This document shows positions 16,489 to 25,147 of a DNA stretch of 58,117 nucleotides, piece after piece (positions within the stretch are counted from its first letter, which is position 1; every line of letters starts with the position of its first letter). Under the pieces are notes generated by a model, which did not search any database, had not been told where the DNA came from, and saw nothing but the letters and a program-made list of their open reading frames with translations. Location of the stretch: the NCBI RefSeq assembly GCF_014212015.1, contig NZ_JACJVN010000083.1, forward strand, positions 1 to 58,117. The letters run 5' to 3'. A program made the position numbers and the translations under genes. This DNA is from Cohnella lubricantis. Lineage in GTDB: Bacteria > Bacillota > Bacilli > Paenibacillales > Paenibacillaceae.

Positions 16489-16521
16489 AAAAAAAGCCCT
16501 CGACCCGAAGATCGAGAGCTT
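16489..16521 (-). terminator. Orphan minus-strand terminator
   Basis: Arms AAGCCCTCGA (16494-16503) and TCGAGAGCTT (16512-16521), with one G-U pair, are followed on the minus strand by seven T. No minus-strand gene ends here; the nearest genes on both sides run rightward. The surrounding stretch 16298-16681 holds no convincing gene. Confidence 0.6.
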
Positions 16522-16681
16522 GTCGCTCCAAAATACAATTTGCATTTCTGCGAGATATTTGGTAGAATGGCCTATGGTCCCACAGACAAAATCTTTTGAA
16601 CAATCATATCTATGATATCACAAGGCCTCATGTTTGTCAATAGCGCTTGCCGCTCGCAGGCGTTGAAGGAGGGGTTGGAGA

Positions 16682-17572
16682 ATGGCAGAAGATCAAACGC
16701 CGGAAATCTTTGACCTCGACGATTGGGCATTGCCGCCCGGCGTCAAGATGGATGATCCGGTAAGGATGTATCTCAAAGAGATCGGGCGTGTCCCGCTGCT
16801 GTCCGCCAACGAGGAGATCGAGCTGGCCCAGCGGATCGAGCAAGGCGACGAAGAGGCCAAGCGTCGATTGGCGGAAGCGAACCTGCGCCTTGTTGTCAGC
16901 ATCGCAAGAAGGTATGTCGGGCGCGGCATGCTGTTCCTCGACCTCATCCAAGAAGGCAATATGGGCCTTATTAAGGCTGTCGATAAATTCGATTATCGCA
17001 AGGGCTTCAAATTCAGCACATACGCGACCTGGTGGATTCGCCAGGCGATTACCCGCAGCATCGCGGATCAGAGCCGCACGATTCGGATCCCCGTCCACAT
17101 GGTGGAGACGATCAACAAGCTCGTGCGCGTCTCTCGCCAGCTGCTGCAGGATCTCGGCCGCGATCCGACCCCTGAGGAGATCGGGCAGGTCATGGAGCTG
17201 GATGCCGAACGGGTGCGCGAGATCATGAAGATCTCGCAGGAGCCGGTCTCGCTGGAGACGCCGGTCGGCGACGAGAACGATTCGAAGCTGGGCGAATTCA
17301 TCGAGGATCACGATGCGACCGCTCCTGCCGATGCCGCGGCGTTCGAGCTGCTGAAGGAACAGCTGTCCGAAGTGCTCGACACGCTGACCGAGCGGGAAGA
17401 GAATGTGCTTCGCCTGCGCTTCGGTCTCGATGACGGGCGCAGCCGCACGCTGGAGGAAGTCGGCCTCGAATTCGGCGTCACCCGCGAGCGGATTCGCCAG
17501 ATCGAAGCGAAGGCGCTCCGCAAGCTGCGGCATCCGAGCCGGAGCAAGCGATTGAAGGATTTTCTGGACTGA
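16682..17572 (+). CDS. SigA-like RNA polymerase sigma factor, short form
   Basis: A 296-residue sigma-70 family protein. Region 1.2 starts [17 protein letters not shown], region 2 includes [30 protein letters not shown] and [13 protein letters not shown], region 3 includes [14 protein letters not shown], and region 4 ends [30 protein letters not shown]. These are near-identical to housekeeping SigA, but the acidic region 1.1 (some 80 residues) is missing. The gene is not beside dnaG, where SigA normally lies, so I read it as a paralogue or group 2 factor. The ATG has GGAGGGGTTGGAG upstream. An alternative is that it is the only SigA. Confidence 0.92.
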   Translation: MAEDQTPEIFDLDDWALPPGVKMDDPVRMYLKEIGRVPLLSANEEIELAQRIEQGDEEAKRRLAEANLRLVVSIARRYVGRGMLFLDLIQEGNMGLIKAVDKFDYRKGFKFSTYATWWIRQAITRSIADQSRTIRIPVHMVETINKLVRVSRQLLQDLGRDPTPEEIGQVMELDAERVREIMKISQEPVSLETPVGDENDSKLGEFIEDHDATAPADAAAFELLKEQLSEVLDTLTEREENVLRLRFGLDDGRSRTLEEVGLEFGVTRERIRQIEAKALRKLRHPSRSKRLKDFLD

Positions 17573-17582
17573 GCAAGCGATA

Positions 17583-17632
17583 AGGACCTCGGTTCTCTAC
17601 GGCAACGTGGAGATTGAGGTCCTATTTTTTTC
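17583..17632 (+). terminator. Terminator after the SigA-like gene
   Basis: Arms AGGACCTC and GAGGTCCT enclose 25 bases and are followed by ATTTTTTT. Confidence 0.8.
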
Positions 17633-17693
17633 TCAGGAGAATATCGGTTCTAGCGGGGGTGCATGCCGTCGTATCGGTCCAGTGCCGCATGCC

Positions 17694-17876
17694 TAAGTGC
17701 ATTCATGCAACTAATCCAGGTTGATCCTCTCCATCCGGCGACTCTAAGTGCAAATGTACAACTAATTCTCCTGATCAGGAGACATTCGCGCTGGGACTCG
17801 CTATTTAGTTGCACATATGCAACTAAAAGACCGGTTGGGCCGCTGAAGCCGGAATCTAATTGCACTTTTGCAACTG
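17694..17876. repeat. Four copies of a 21-22 bp palindromic element
   Basis: The consensus has arms TTAGTTGCA and TGCAACTAA around a 4-base centre. Copies: 17694-17714, 17745-17765, 17805-17826 (perfect) and 17856-17876, starting 51-60 bases apart. Downstream, 17880-17915 holds short direct repeats of CAACTAGCGCCT. The stretch 17633-17963 has no gene. The layout (four copies, about 55-base period) parallels the unrelated family at 4563-4751. Confidence 0.85.
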
Positions 17877-17963
17877 CTGCTTCAACTAGCGCCTCAACTA
17901 GCGCCTCAATTAGCCTCTGCGTAACCGTTCATGTGCGCACCTACACCTACACCTAATCCGGCC

Positions 17964-18722
17964 TCAACGATCCGCGATCGTCAGCGTCACCGGACAGTGA
18001 TCGCTGCCGAGCACATCCGCGTCGATGCCGGCGTCAACAAGCCGAGGAGCGAACCGCTCCGACACGAGAAAATAATCGATCCGCCAGCCGACATTGCGCG
18101 CCCGGATGTTCGGCATGTTCGACCACCACGTATAAGCGCCCTCGCGATCGGGGTAGAAGTAGCGGTACGTGTCGATGAAGCCGGACCCTAACAACTGCGT
18201 CATTTTCGACCGTTCCTCGTCCGTGAACCCGGAATTGCCGCGATTGCTCCGCCAATTCTTGATATCGATCTCCTGATGGGCTACGTTCAAGTCGCCGCAG
18301 ACGACGACCGGCTTCTTCGCATCCAGCTCCAGGAGGTAAGCGCGGAACCGGTCCTCCCACTCCATGCGGTAGTCCAGCCGGGACAGGTCGCGCTTCGCGT
18401 TCGGCGTGTAGACGGTCACGAGGTAGAAGTCGTCGAATTCCAGCGTCAGAATCCGCCCTTCGGGCTCGCTGTCCTCTTCCATGCCATAGCGAACGGACAA
18501 GGGTTTGAGCTTGGTGAACACAGCCGTTCCGGAATAGCCCTTCTTCTCCGCGTAATTCCAATAGAGCGAGTACTCCTCGCCGTAATCGAGGCAGATTTGG
18601 CCCTCCTGCAGCTTCGTCTCCTGTACGCAGACGATGTCGGCGTCCGAGTCCCGCACGTAATCGTTGAACCCTTTGTTAACGCAGGCTCGCAGCCCGTTCA
18701 CGTTCCATGAAGCCAGCTTCAT
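17964..18722 (-). CDS. exoA: Exodeoxyribonuclease III (AP endonuclease)
   Basis: A 252-residue exonuclease III family enzyme that cuts 5' of abasic sites and trims 3' ends in base-excision repair. It starts MKLASWNVNGLRACVNKGF and has the metal Glu in CVQETKL, the GDLNVAHQEID loop, GFTDEER and the C-terminal catalytic GSDHCPVTL, all standard. Length is normal. The gene is monocistronic, with its own promoter at 18768-18796, and ends next to the palindromic repeat cluster. Confidence 0.96.
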   Translation of the reverse strand: MKLASWNVNGLRACVNKGFNDYVRDSDADIVCVQETKLQEGQICLDYGEEYSLYWNYAEKKGYSGTAVFTKLKPLSVRYGMEEDSEPEGRILTLEFDDFYLVTVYTPNAKRDLSRLDYRMEWEDRFRAYLLELDAKKPVVVCGDLNVAHQEIDIKNWRSNRGNSGFTDEERSKMTQLLGSGFIDTYRYFYPDREGAYTWWSNMPNIRARNVGWRIDYFLVSERFAPRLVDAGIDADVLGSDHCPVTLTIADR

Positions 18723-18767
18723 TCGCTCGCACTCTCCCTGTATGGAATCCGATTGTTGATTGACAAC

Positions 18768-18796
18768 ATTATAGCTTGTCCCTGATTCTAAGCCAA
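18768..18796 (-). promoter_or_regulatory. SigA promoter for exoA
   Basis: On the minus strand TTGGCT (18796-18791), 17 bases and TATAAT (18773-18768), 45 bases before the exoA start codon. Confidence 0.7.
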
Positions 18797-18931
18797 CGGC
18801 GGGCTATGCGGATGGAACGGATGCTGCAGCTTGGCGAGGGCCGAGGCAGGAGAACGGGGGTTGACGCCGGAAATAGTATAGAAGCGAATTGCGGCAGACG
18901 GCTGCAACGGACAGGCACAGGGGGAATAGAC

Positions 18932-19969
18932 ATGGGAACGGAAGCGAAAGGACGTTACTCTCGGCAGGAACTGTTCGGCGGGATCGGAGCGGCAGGGCAG
19001 CGGAAGCTGGCGAAGAAGCATGTGCTGATCGTGGGCGCGGGCGCGCTCGGGACGGCGGGGGCGGAGACGCTCGTGCGGGCGGGGGTCGGGACGGTAACGA
19101 TCGCAGATCGCGACTATGTTGACTGGAGCAACCTGCAGCGGCAGCAGCTGTTCCGCGAGGAGGACGCGCGCCAGCGGCTTCCGAAGGCGATCGCGGCGAA
19201 GCGGCGGCTGGCAGAGGTGAATTCGGAGGTCGACGTTCGCGCGGTCGTCGGCGACGTGACGGCGGAGACGATCGAATCGCTGGTTGAAAAGGTGGATTTG
19301 ATCTTAGACGCGACGGATAACTTCGAGGCGCGGTTCCTGATCAACGACATTGCACAGAAGCGGCGCATTCCGTGGGTTTACGGCGCCTGCGTCGGCAGCT
19401 ACGGCGTCAGCTGCGCGTTCGTGCCGGGTGAGACGCCTTGCCTTGGCTGCATGCTGAGCGCCTTCCCGCCGGCGGGCGCGACCTGCGACACGGTCGGGAT
19501 TATCGCGCCGGCCGTACAGATGGTCTCCGCCTATCAGACGTCGGAGGCGCTGAAGCTGCTCGTCGGCGATCATGGCGCGCTGCGCCGCAAGCTGGTCTCG
19601 TTCGACCTGTGGGCGAACGAGCATACGGCGTTCGGCATCGACCCGATGCGCAAGGCCGACTGCCCCTCCTGCGGGGCGAATCCGACCTATCCGTATTTGC
19701 AGGCTTCGGGCGGCTCGAGAACAGCGGTGCTGTGCGGCAGGGATACGGTGCAGATCCGCCCGCCGGCGCCTGCGAAGCTGAACTTGGCGGAAGCGGCCGG
19801 GCGCCTGTCGAGGCTGCCGGAGGCGCAGGTGGAGGGGAGCAACCCGTATTTGATTTCTTGCCGGGTCGGCGAGCATCGGCTGGTTATCTTCGAAGACGGC
19901 CGGGTGCTGGTGCACGGCACGAAGGATACAGCAGAGGCGCGGAGTCTCTATCACAAGTACATTGGCTGA
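18932..19969 (+). CDS. ThiF/MoeB-family E1-like adenylyltransferase
   Basis: A 345-residue E1-like enzyme that adenylates the C-terminal glycine of a ubiquitin-like sulfur carrier (ThiS or MoaD) in thiamine or molybdopterin synthesis. The ATP-binding GAGALG is at 35-40, the R-finger and DATDNFEARFLIND motif follow, and four cysteines in CLGC and CPSC form the zinc site. Residues from about 255 on form an extra C-terminal domain ending HGTKDTAEARSLYHKYIG. The ATG at 18932 has AGGGGGAA upstream; longer starts do not. A likely partner gene, now broken, lies convergent at 20082-20187. Confidence 0.88.
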   Translation: MGTEAKGRYSRQELFGGIGAAGQRKLAKKHVLIVGAGALGTAGAETLVRAGVGTVTIADRDYVDWSNLQRQQLFREEDARQRLPKAIAAKRRLAEVNSEVDVRAVVGDVTAETIESLVEKVDLILDATDNFEARFLINDIAQKRRIPWVYGACVGSYGVSCAFVPGETPCLGCMLSAFPPAGATCDTVGIIAPAVQMVSAYQTSEALKLLVGDHGALRRKLVSFDLWANEHTAFGIDPMRKADCPSCGANPTYPYLQASGGSRTAVLCGRDTVQIRPPAPAKLNLAEAAGRLSRLPEAQVEGSNPYLISCRVGEHRLVIFEDGRVLVHGTKDTAEARSLYHKYIG

Positions 19970-19985
19970 GGCGTTGCTGCATGCG

Positions 19986-20028
19986 AAGGAGCCGTCCCGT
20001 TTGGGGGAGCGGCTCCTTCTTGTTCTTC
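19986..20028 (+). terminator. Terminator after the E1-like gene
   Basis: Arms AAGGAGCCG and CGGCTCCTT around 15 bases, followed by CTTGTTCTT. Confidence 0.75.
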
Positions 20029-20081
20029 GACAACCGCGCGTATGAACGCTCCCACGCCCTCGAGGGCTTACGGAGGCGGCG

Positions 20082-20187
20082 TCACCCGCCGGACACCGCC
20101 TGCAGCACGGTCAGCCGGTCGCCAGGCCGCAGCGGCAAGTCGGGCTCCTTTGTTCGTGCCGACAATCAAGTGAACTCGCGCGCTCAC
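20082..20187 (-). pseudogene. Probable frameshifted ThiS/MoaD-like sulfur carrier
   Basis: A GTG at 20187 with GGAGG upstream starts SARVHLIVGTNK. In the adjacent frame, one base on, the reading continues EPDLPLRPGDRLTVLQAVSGG and stops at 20084-20082. The LRPGD-R-x-T segment and the terminal SGG are the hallmarks of MoaD/ThiS carriers. A one-base change near 20150 (AAAGG) would explain the break. The joined product, about 34 residues, is still shorter than a normal carrier (65-80), so the N-terminal half is lost or unrecognised. It faces the E1-like gene across the terminator. Confidence 0.4.
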
Positions 20188-20336
20188 AGCCAGCCTCCGT
20201 TCTAATGGAATGATCAGATTTACCGCTGCTACATTCGATGGGAACGCCGGCAGGTTGACCCCGGGCTACCCGCCATAGATAATGGAGGGACGAGATTTGA
20301 AGAGCAATCATTCATCAAGGAAAGTGAAGTGCATCT

Positions 20337-21212
20337 ATGTTCGCAAATTTGAATGGAACCCGGCTCTACTTCGACGTAGAGGGCTCTGGTTATGTGCCTG
20401 CAGGGGAACGGATGAAGCATCGTCCGGTCCTCATCGCAGTCCACGGCGGTCCAGGCAGCGATCACTCAGACTTTAAGCCATGGCTGACGCCGCTGGCGGA
20501 TCACATGCAGATTATCTACTTGGACCAGCGCTGCAACGGCCAGTCGGAGCGCGTCGATCCGGCGACATGCTCGATGGAGCAGCTCGCCGACGACATTGAG
20601 GCGCTGCGCCTCTACCTCGGGCTCGGCCGTATCCACTTGCTCGGCCATTCGTTCGGAGGCATGGTCGCGCAAGTGTTCGCCACGCGTTATCCGGACTCGC
20701 TGGACAAGCTGCTGCTCGTCAATACTGCGCCAAGCAAGGAGTTCTACCCGGATGCGCTTGAATTCGCGAAGCGCATCGCCGCGCCGGAGCAGCTGGCGGC
20801 CATTCCGGAGCTGTTCGAAGGCCGCATCACGGATGAAGAGAGCCTCATTCGCTGGTGGGATATCAATTACTCGCTCTACTTCTACCGTCATGACGAGAAG
20901 CTGATGCTTGAGACGGGCAACCGGCCGATCGGCTGTCTGGAGATCGCGAACTATACGTTCAAGCACTTCATGCCCCATTACGACGTTCGGCCGCTGCTGC
21001 CTTCTGTCCGCACGGCGACGCTGATCGTTGCGGCCAGACACGATTGGATCACGCCGGTCTCGCAAGCGGAAGAGATGCATCGCCTGCTGCCGAATGCGCA
21101 GCTGGCACTGTTCGAGGAGAGCGGGCATATGCCGTTCATAGAGGAGCAGGAAGCCTTCATCGAGCGGGTTCTCGCCTTTGTATCGGCGGATGAGGAGCGG
21201 GAGACAAGGTGA
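20337..21212 (+). CDS. Alpha/beta hydrolase, proline-iminopeptidase-like
   Basis: A 291-residue soluble alpha/beta hydrolase. The HGGPG oxyanion motif, DQRCNGQSER (the DQRG.G.S block of family S33) and the nucleophile elbow GHSFGGM are clear, with the acid in ARHDWITP and His in ESGHMPFIE. S33 members cleave N-terminal proline or hydrolyse small esters and lactones; the substrate is open. The ATG at 20337 has only a weak ribosome site. The gene overlaps the following DUF1684 gene by four bases, so they are translated together. Confidence 0.87.
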   Translation: MFANLNGTRLYFDVEGSGYVPAGERMKHRPVLIAVHGGPGSDHSDFKPWLTPLADHMQIIYLDQRCNGQSERVDPATCSMEQLADDIEALRLYLGLGRIHLLGHSFGGMVAQVFATRYPDSLDKLLLVNTAPSKEFYPDALEFAKRIAAPEQLAAIPELFEGRITDEESLIRWWDINYSLYFYRHDEKLMLETGNRPIGCLEIANYTFKHFMPHYDVRPLLPSVRTATLIVAARHDWITPVSQAEEMHRLLPNAQLALFEESGHMPFIEEQEAFIERVLAFVSADEERETR

Positions 21213-22009
21213 ACGCCATGACCAGCCTGGAAGCTTGGCGGGCGGATCGGCATCGCTCGGTTACAGGCGCCCAAGGCGACCTCGCCCTCATCGGCCTGCA
21301 TGAGATCGGCCAACGCACGGGCCAGCACACAACAATACCGGGCCTCCCCGGCGTATGGTCTGCTGCCGAGCCGGACATGCCCGGCCTGATGCTCGAAGCG
21401 GCGGCAGAGGACGGTATCGAGGTGGACGGGCGACCCGTGCATGGAAGCGTGAAGCTGGAGACCGATCATTCCCTCGTCCGGTTCTCCGATACGCTCACCG
21501 CTCAAGCCGCGGAGCAGCCGGGTTCGCCGCACCTGCTCGCGGTATGGGATGCGTCCGCGGAAGCGGTGAGCCGCTTCTTGGGCATCGAATCCTATCCGTT
21601 CGATCCCGATTGGGTCATTGAAGCAGAGTTTGTCTTGGACGACGCGGCGCGCAAGATTGCCTTCGAGCACAAGTCCGATCGTTCCGGCTTGCTGCGATAT
21701 CATGAGTCGCCCGGTGACCTCCGATTCGTCAAGGACGGCGCGGCCTACACGCTGCGCCCGTTCATGTCCGGCAGCTCGCTCATCGTCGTCTTCGGCGATC
21801 GGACGAATGGCAAGACCACGTACGGCATGGGCCGGATGCTGCTCGTCACGCCGAATCCCGACGGATCGGCCGCGCTGGACTTCAATCGAGCGTTCCTGCC
21901 GCCTTGCGCGTTCTCGCCCTTCTTCAATTGTCCGCTCCCGCCAGCCGCCAACCGGCTGCCGTTCGAGATTGCGGCCGGCGAGATGAGCGTGCTGCAGCGG
22001 GAGGGCTGA
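21209..22009 (+). CDS. DUF1684 family protein
   Basis: A 266-residue protein starting at a GTG that overlaps the hydrolase stop codon (GTGA). The C-terminal half carries the family signature: SSLIVVFGDRTNGKTTYGMGR, then LDFNRAFLPPCAFSPFFNCPLPPAANRLPFEI. DUF1684 proteins are widespread and of unknown biochemical role; the conserved FNRA..PPCA.. .FCPLPP.NRL block suggests a binding site. Coupling with an S33-type hydrolase suggests a shared small-molecule substrate, which is inference. Confidence 0.88.
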   Translation: MNAMTSLEAWRADRHRSVTGAQGDLALIGLHEIGQRTGQHTTIPGLPGVWSAAEPDMPGLMLEAAAEDGIEVDGRPVHGSVKLETDHSLVRFSDTLTAQAAEQPGSPHLLAVWDASAEAVSRFLGIESYPFDPDWVIEAEFVLDDAARKIAFEHKSDRSGLLRYHESPGDLRFVKDGAAYTLRPFMSGSSLIVVFGDRTNGKTTYGMGRMLLVTPNPDGSAALDFNRAFLPPCAFSPFFNCPLPPAANRLPFEIAAGEMSVLQREG

Positions 22010-22033
22010 GTATATTCGCGCGGAATTCGTTCG

Positions 22034-22107
22034 GAACGATCATGCCCGAACGAATCATGCCCGAACGAATCACGCTCGAATGAATCATATCTGACCGAAT
22101 CGATAAG
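22034..22107. repeat. 15-bp tandem repeat, about five units
   Basis: Units close to GAACGAATCATGCCC follow one another at 22034, 22048, 22063, 22078 and 22093, decaying to the right. It begins 25 bases after the DUF1684 stop codon. Confidence 0.7.
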
Positions 22108-22269
22108 GCCGGTACCCATTCGTCGGATGATCCGCATGCAGCGGCAATCCGGCCTCGGGTTACGGCTTTATTTGAGTGACATAATTCACAAATAATCTTC
22201 AAAGATATCAAGAAATATATTATGATATTAAAGTTTGATGTTTCGAGGCGGAGTGTGCGCCGCTTAACG

Positions 22270-22300
22270 CTTAAACCCTTGTAATTGTTGGGTTTTTAAG
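22270..22300 (+). terminator. Hairpin upstream of the ABC importer
   Basis: Arms CTTAAACCC and GGGTTTTTAAG around 11 bases. It may end readthrough from the hydrolase-DUF1684 pair. Confidence 0.5.
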
Positions 22301-22333
22301 CTCGCAGAGGGAGATAAAACCATTTATTTTTGA

Positions 22334-22361
22334 TTGACTTTTCATATGAAAATTTTAATAT
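22334..22361 (+). promoter_or_regulatory. Promoter with overlapping palindrome, ABC importer operon
   Basis: TTGACT (22334-22339), 16 bases and TAATAT (22356-22361). The perfect 14-bp palindrome TTTTCATATGAAAA (22339-22352) fills the spacer and is a candidate operator. The operon's first start codon is 51 bases on. Apart from these elements and the tandem repeat, 22010-22411 shows no gene. Confidence 0.5.
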
Positions 22362-22411
22362 TAATTTAAAGCATACTAAATTAATGGGAATTAGCTGAAG
22401 GAGCGTAATTC

Positions 22412-24046
22412 ATGACAGCCAAGACTGCTTTTAGAGCTGGTTTATCCATGCTGCTGGCTGCGTCGCTGACGATTCTGGCGGCATGCAGCGGCAACAATGC
22501 CAATAATGCAGCCAATCCCGGCTCGAGCCAACCGGCCGTGGATGGCAAGAAGACAATCAACGTCGGCGTTACATACGCGCCGAGCGGCATTAATCCGCTG
22601 AACCCGGTCGGCCTTGTCTCGACCTACGTAGCCGGCCTGATGTTCCCGCCGCTCGTCGAGCTCGACTCCGACCTGCAGTACAAGCCGATGCTGGCGGACT
22701 CCATTGAGACGGCTGACAACAAGACGTTCACGGTGAAGCTGAACCCGAGCGCCAAGTGGACCGACGGCACCCCGGTGACGGCGGACGACGTGATTTTCAC
22801 CCTGAACCTGATGGCGAACGCCAAAGTCGCGTCCAGCTACGCTTACATGTTCGGCATTATCGAGGGGCTTGACGATTCGGGCTACCTGCCGGAAGGCAAG
22901 ACGTCCATCGACGGCGTGAAGAAGGTCGACGACCACACGCTGACGATGACGACGAAGTCGCCGACGACACTCGCGATTTTCGAAGATACGATCGGCCGTT
23001 ACACGATGACGCTGCCTCAAGCGGCGCTCAAGGACATCGCTCCGGAAGATATGAACAAGAGCGACTTCATGCAGAAGCCGTCCGTGACGAGCGGCCCGTT
23101 CAAGATCGTGAACATCGACGCCGACCATTACGTGGAGATGGAAGCGAACAAGGATTACTTCCGCGGCGCTCCGAAGATCGATCAACTGAACTTTAAGGTG
23201 CTGCAAGGCACGGCGATCTCCGCCCAGCTGCAGAGCGGCGAGATCGACATGAACATTCCTTCCGCCGGCGTCATCCCGATCGCGGATTACGAGAAGATCA
23301 AAGGCCTCAAGAACGTGACGACGGTCGAAGGCCCGCCGATCGCGACGCAGTTCATGTACATCAACGAGCAAGTCGTTCCGGACGCGAAGCAGCGCCAAGC
23401 GATCTCCTATGCGATGAACCGCGAGCAGATCGTCAACAAGCTGCTGAAGGGCGCGGGCGAAGCCGTGGACGGGTACTTCACCAGCTATAGCCCTTATGTG
23501 GATACGAGCCTGAAGCCGGCCGCTTACGATCCGGAGAAGGCGAAGAGCCTGCTGAAGGAATCCGGCTGGGATTCGGGCAAGACGCTGACGCTGTCCGTTC
23601 TGTCCGGCGACAGCACGCTGGAGCAAGCCTCGAACATTATCGCGGAGAACTTGAAGGCAGCCGGTGTGAACGTCAAGATCCAGATGACCGATCTGGCGAC
23701 GCTGCTGGACAAGCTGGTTCAGATGGATTACGACTTGGGCATCCTGACCGTCTCCCTGACACCGATCAACCCGCTGCCGGACATTACGTACTTCCTGCAA
23801 GAGGGCAATCCGAGCGGCTACAAGAACGATGAGGTTGATAAGCTTCTATCCGCGCTCGCAGCCGAGCTCGACGAGGCGAAGATCAAGGACGAATACGCGC
23901 AGCTTCAGCAGATTATCGCGCAGGACGTGCCAATGCCGTCCATCTACGCGACGAAGGCGCTGGGCGCGGTCAACAACCGCGTAACCGGAGCGACGCCGAA
24001 GGACTTCGGCATGTTCATTAATGTCAATGAATGGGACGTTCAATAA
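22412..24046 (+). CDS. ABC importer substrate-binding lipoprotein, peptide/nickel type
   Basis: A 544-residue extracellular lipoprotein of the SBP_bac_5 family. The signal peptide ends in a lipobox LTILAAC with Cys25, followed by an Asn/Ser-rich linker. Family features are YAPSGINPLNP, the LADSIETADNKTFTVKLNPSAKWTDGTPVTADDVIFTL region, FKIV and the REQIVNKLLKGAGEAVDGYFTS region. It is first in a five-gene operon encoding a complete importer. The family binds peptides, nickel chelates, glutathione or oligosaccharides; the ligand cannot be chosen from the sequence alone. Confidence 0.93.
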   Translation: MTAKTAFRAGLSMLLAASLTILAACSGNNANNAANPGSSQPAVDGKKTINVGVTYAPSGINPLNPVGLVSTYVAGLMFPPLVELDSDLQYKPMLADSIETADNKTFTVKLNPSAKWTDGTPVTADDVIFTLNLMANAKVASSYAYMFGIIEGLDDSGYLPEGKTSIDGVKKVDDHTLTMTTKSPTTLAIFEDTIGRYTMTLPQAALKDIAPEDMNKSDFMQKPSVTSGPFKIVNIDADHYVEMEANKDYFRGAPKIDQLNFKVLQGTAISAQLQSGEIDMNIPSAGVIPIADYEKIKGLKNVTTVEGPPIATQFMYINEQVVPDAKQRQAISYAMNREQIVNKLLKGAGEAVDGYFTSYSPYVDTSLKPAAYDPEKAKSLLKESGWDSGKTLTLSVLSGDSTLEQASNIIAENLKAAGVNVKIQMTDLATLLDKLVQMDYDLGILTVSLTPINPLPDITYFLQEGNPSGYKNDEVDKLLSALAAELDEAKIKDEYAQLQQIIAQDVPMPSIYATKALGAVNNRVTGATPKDFGMFINVNEWDVQ

Positions 24047-24151
24047 ACCATTCATCCGATGAAGATTACGCTGAATTAAATATACGCCAATCAGCGGCGC
24101 GGCTCGTTACGACGGGCCGCGCCGGATTGCGCGATGGAGGGGGTTGCGGAG

Positions 24152-25147
24152 ATGACGAGCTTGCTGGACGTCAGCCATCTGCGTATGGCGTTCGATACAG
24201 ATCGCGGGAAGGTCGTCAGTGTGGAAGACGTCAGCTTCTCTCTGCGGCCCGGCGAGACGCTTGCGATCGTGGGAGAGTCCGGCTGCGGGAAGAGCGTGAC
24301 GGCGCTGTCGATCATGCGCCTGCTTGGGAAGAACAGCCGCTGCGAGGGCGGAGAGATCCAGTTCGAAGGAACGGATCTCATGAGCCTAAGCGACGCGGAC
24401 ATGCGCGAGATCCGCGGCAACCGGATCTCGATGATCTTCCAGGAGCCGATGACGTCGCTTAATCCTGTCTTCACGATCGGCTATCAACTGACGGAGACGA
24501 TCCGGCTCCACCTGAATCAGAACAAGAAGCAGGCGCGCGCGAGCGCGATTGAGATGCTGCGCAAGGTCGGCTTGCCGCGGCCGGAGGCGATCATGGGTGA
24601 ATATCCGTTCGCGCTCTCGGGCGGCATGCGGCAGCGGGTCATGATCGCCATGGCGCTCGCTTGCCAGCCGAAGGTGCTGATCGCCGACGAGCCGACGACG
24701 GCGCTGGATGTGACCGTTCAAGCCCAGATCATGAGCTTGATGAAGGGGCTGTGCGAGGAGTCCGGCACTGCGATCATCCTCATCACGCACGATCTGGGCG
24801 TCGTGGCGGAGATGGCGGACCGGGTGATCGTCATGTATGCAGGGCAAGTCGTGGAGGAAGCGGACGTATTCCAGCTGTTCGAGAATCCGCAGCATCCGTA
24901 TACGCAGGGCCTGCTGCAGTCGATTCCCCACTTGGACGGCTTCGAGGAGGAGGAGCGGCTCGTCTCGATTCCGGGCTCGGTGCCGGCGCGTTATTCACAG
25001 GCGGAAGGCTGCCGCTTCGCCAACCGCTGTTCGCTGGCATCGGAGCGGTGCCGGACGCAGCCGCCTTATGCTTATGTCGAAGAAGGGCATGCAGCCCGGT
25101 GCTGGGAAGCCGAAGCGGCTTCAGAGGAGGAGGAGGCCTATGCGTAA
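24152..25147 (+). CDS. ABC importer ATPase, OppD/DppD type
   Basis: A 331-residue ATPase. Walker A is GESGCGKS, the Q-loop region is [11 protein letters not shown], the signature [15 protein letters not shown] and Walker [13 protein letters not shown]. The C-terminal oligopeptide-transporter extension with clustered cysteines ([14 protein letters not shown]) is typical and binds an iron-sulfur cluster in some members. The ATG at 24152 has GGAGGGGG upstream; an ATG at 24134 overlaps that site. The stop codon overlaps the next ATPase gene by eight bases. Confidence 0.93.
   Translation: MTSLLDVSHLRMAFDTDRGKVVSVEDVSFSLRPGETLAIVGESGCGKSVTALSIMRLLGKNSRCEGGEIQFEGTDLMSLSDADMREIRGNRISMIFQEPMTSLNPVFTIGYQLTETIRLHLNQNKKQARASAIEMLRKVGLPRPEAIMGEYPFALSGGMRQRVMIAMALACQPKVLIADEPTTALDVTVQAQIMSLMKGLCEESGTAIILITHDLGVVAEMADRVIVMYAGQVVEEADVFQLFENPQHPYTQGLLQSIPHLDGFEEEERLVSIPGSVPARYSQAEGCRFANRCSLASERCRTQPPYAYVEEGHAARCWEAEAASEEEEAYA

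Noticed and set aside
18776..18931. N-terminal extension of the E1-like protein by 52 residues
   Set aside because: Residues are Arg/Gly-rich without similarity to the family, and a clear AGGGGGAA site precedes the ATG at 18932.
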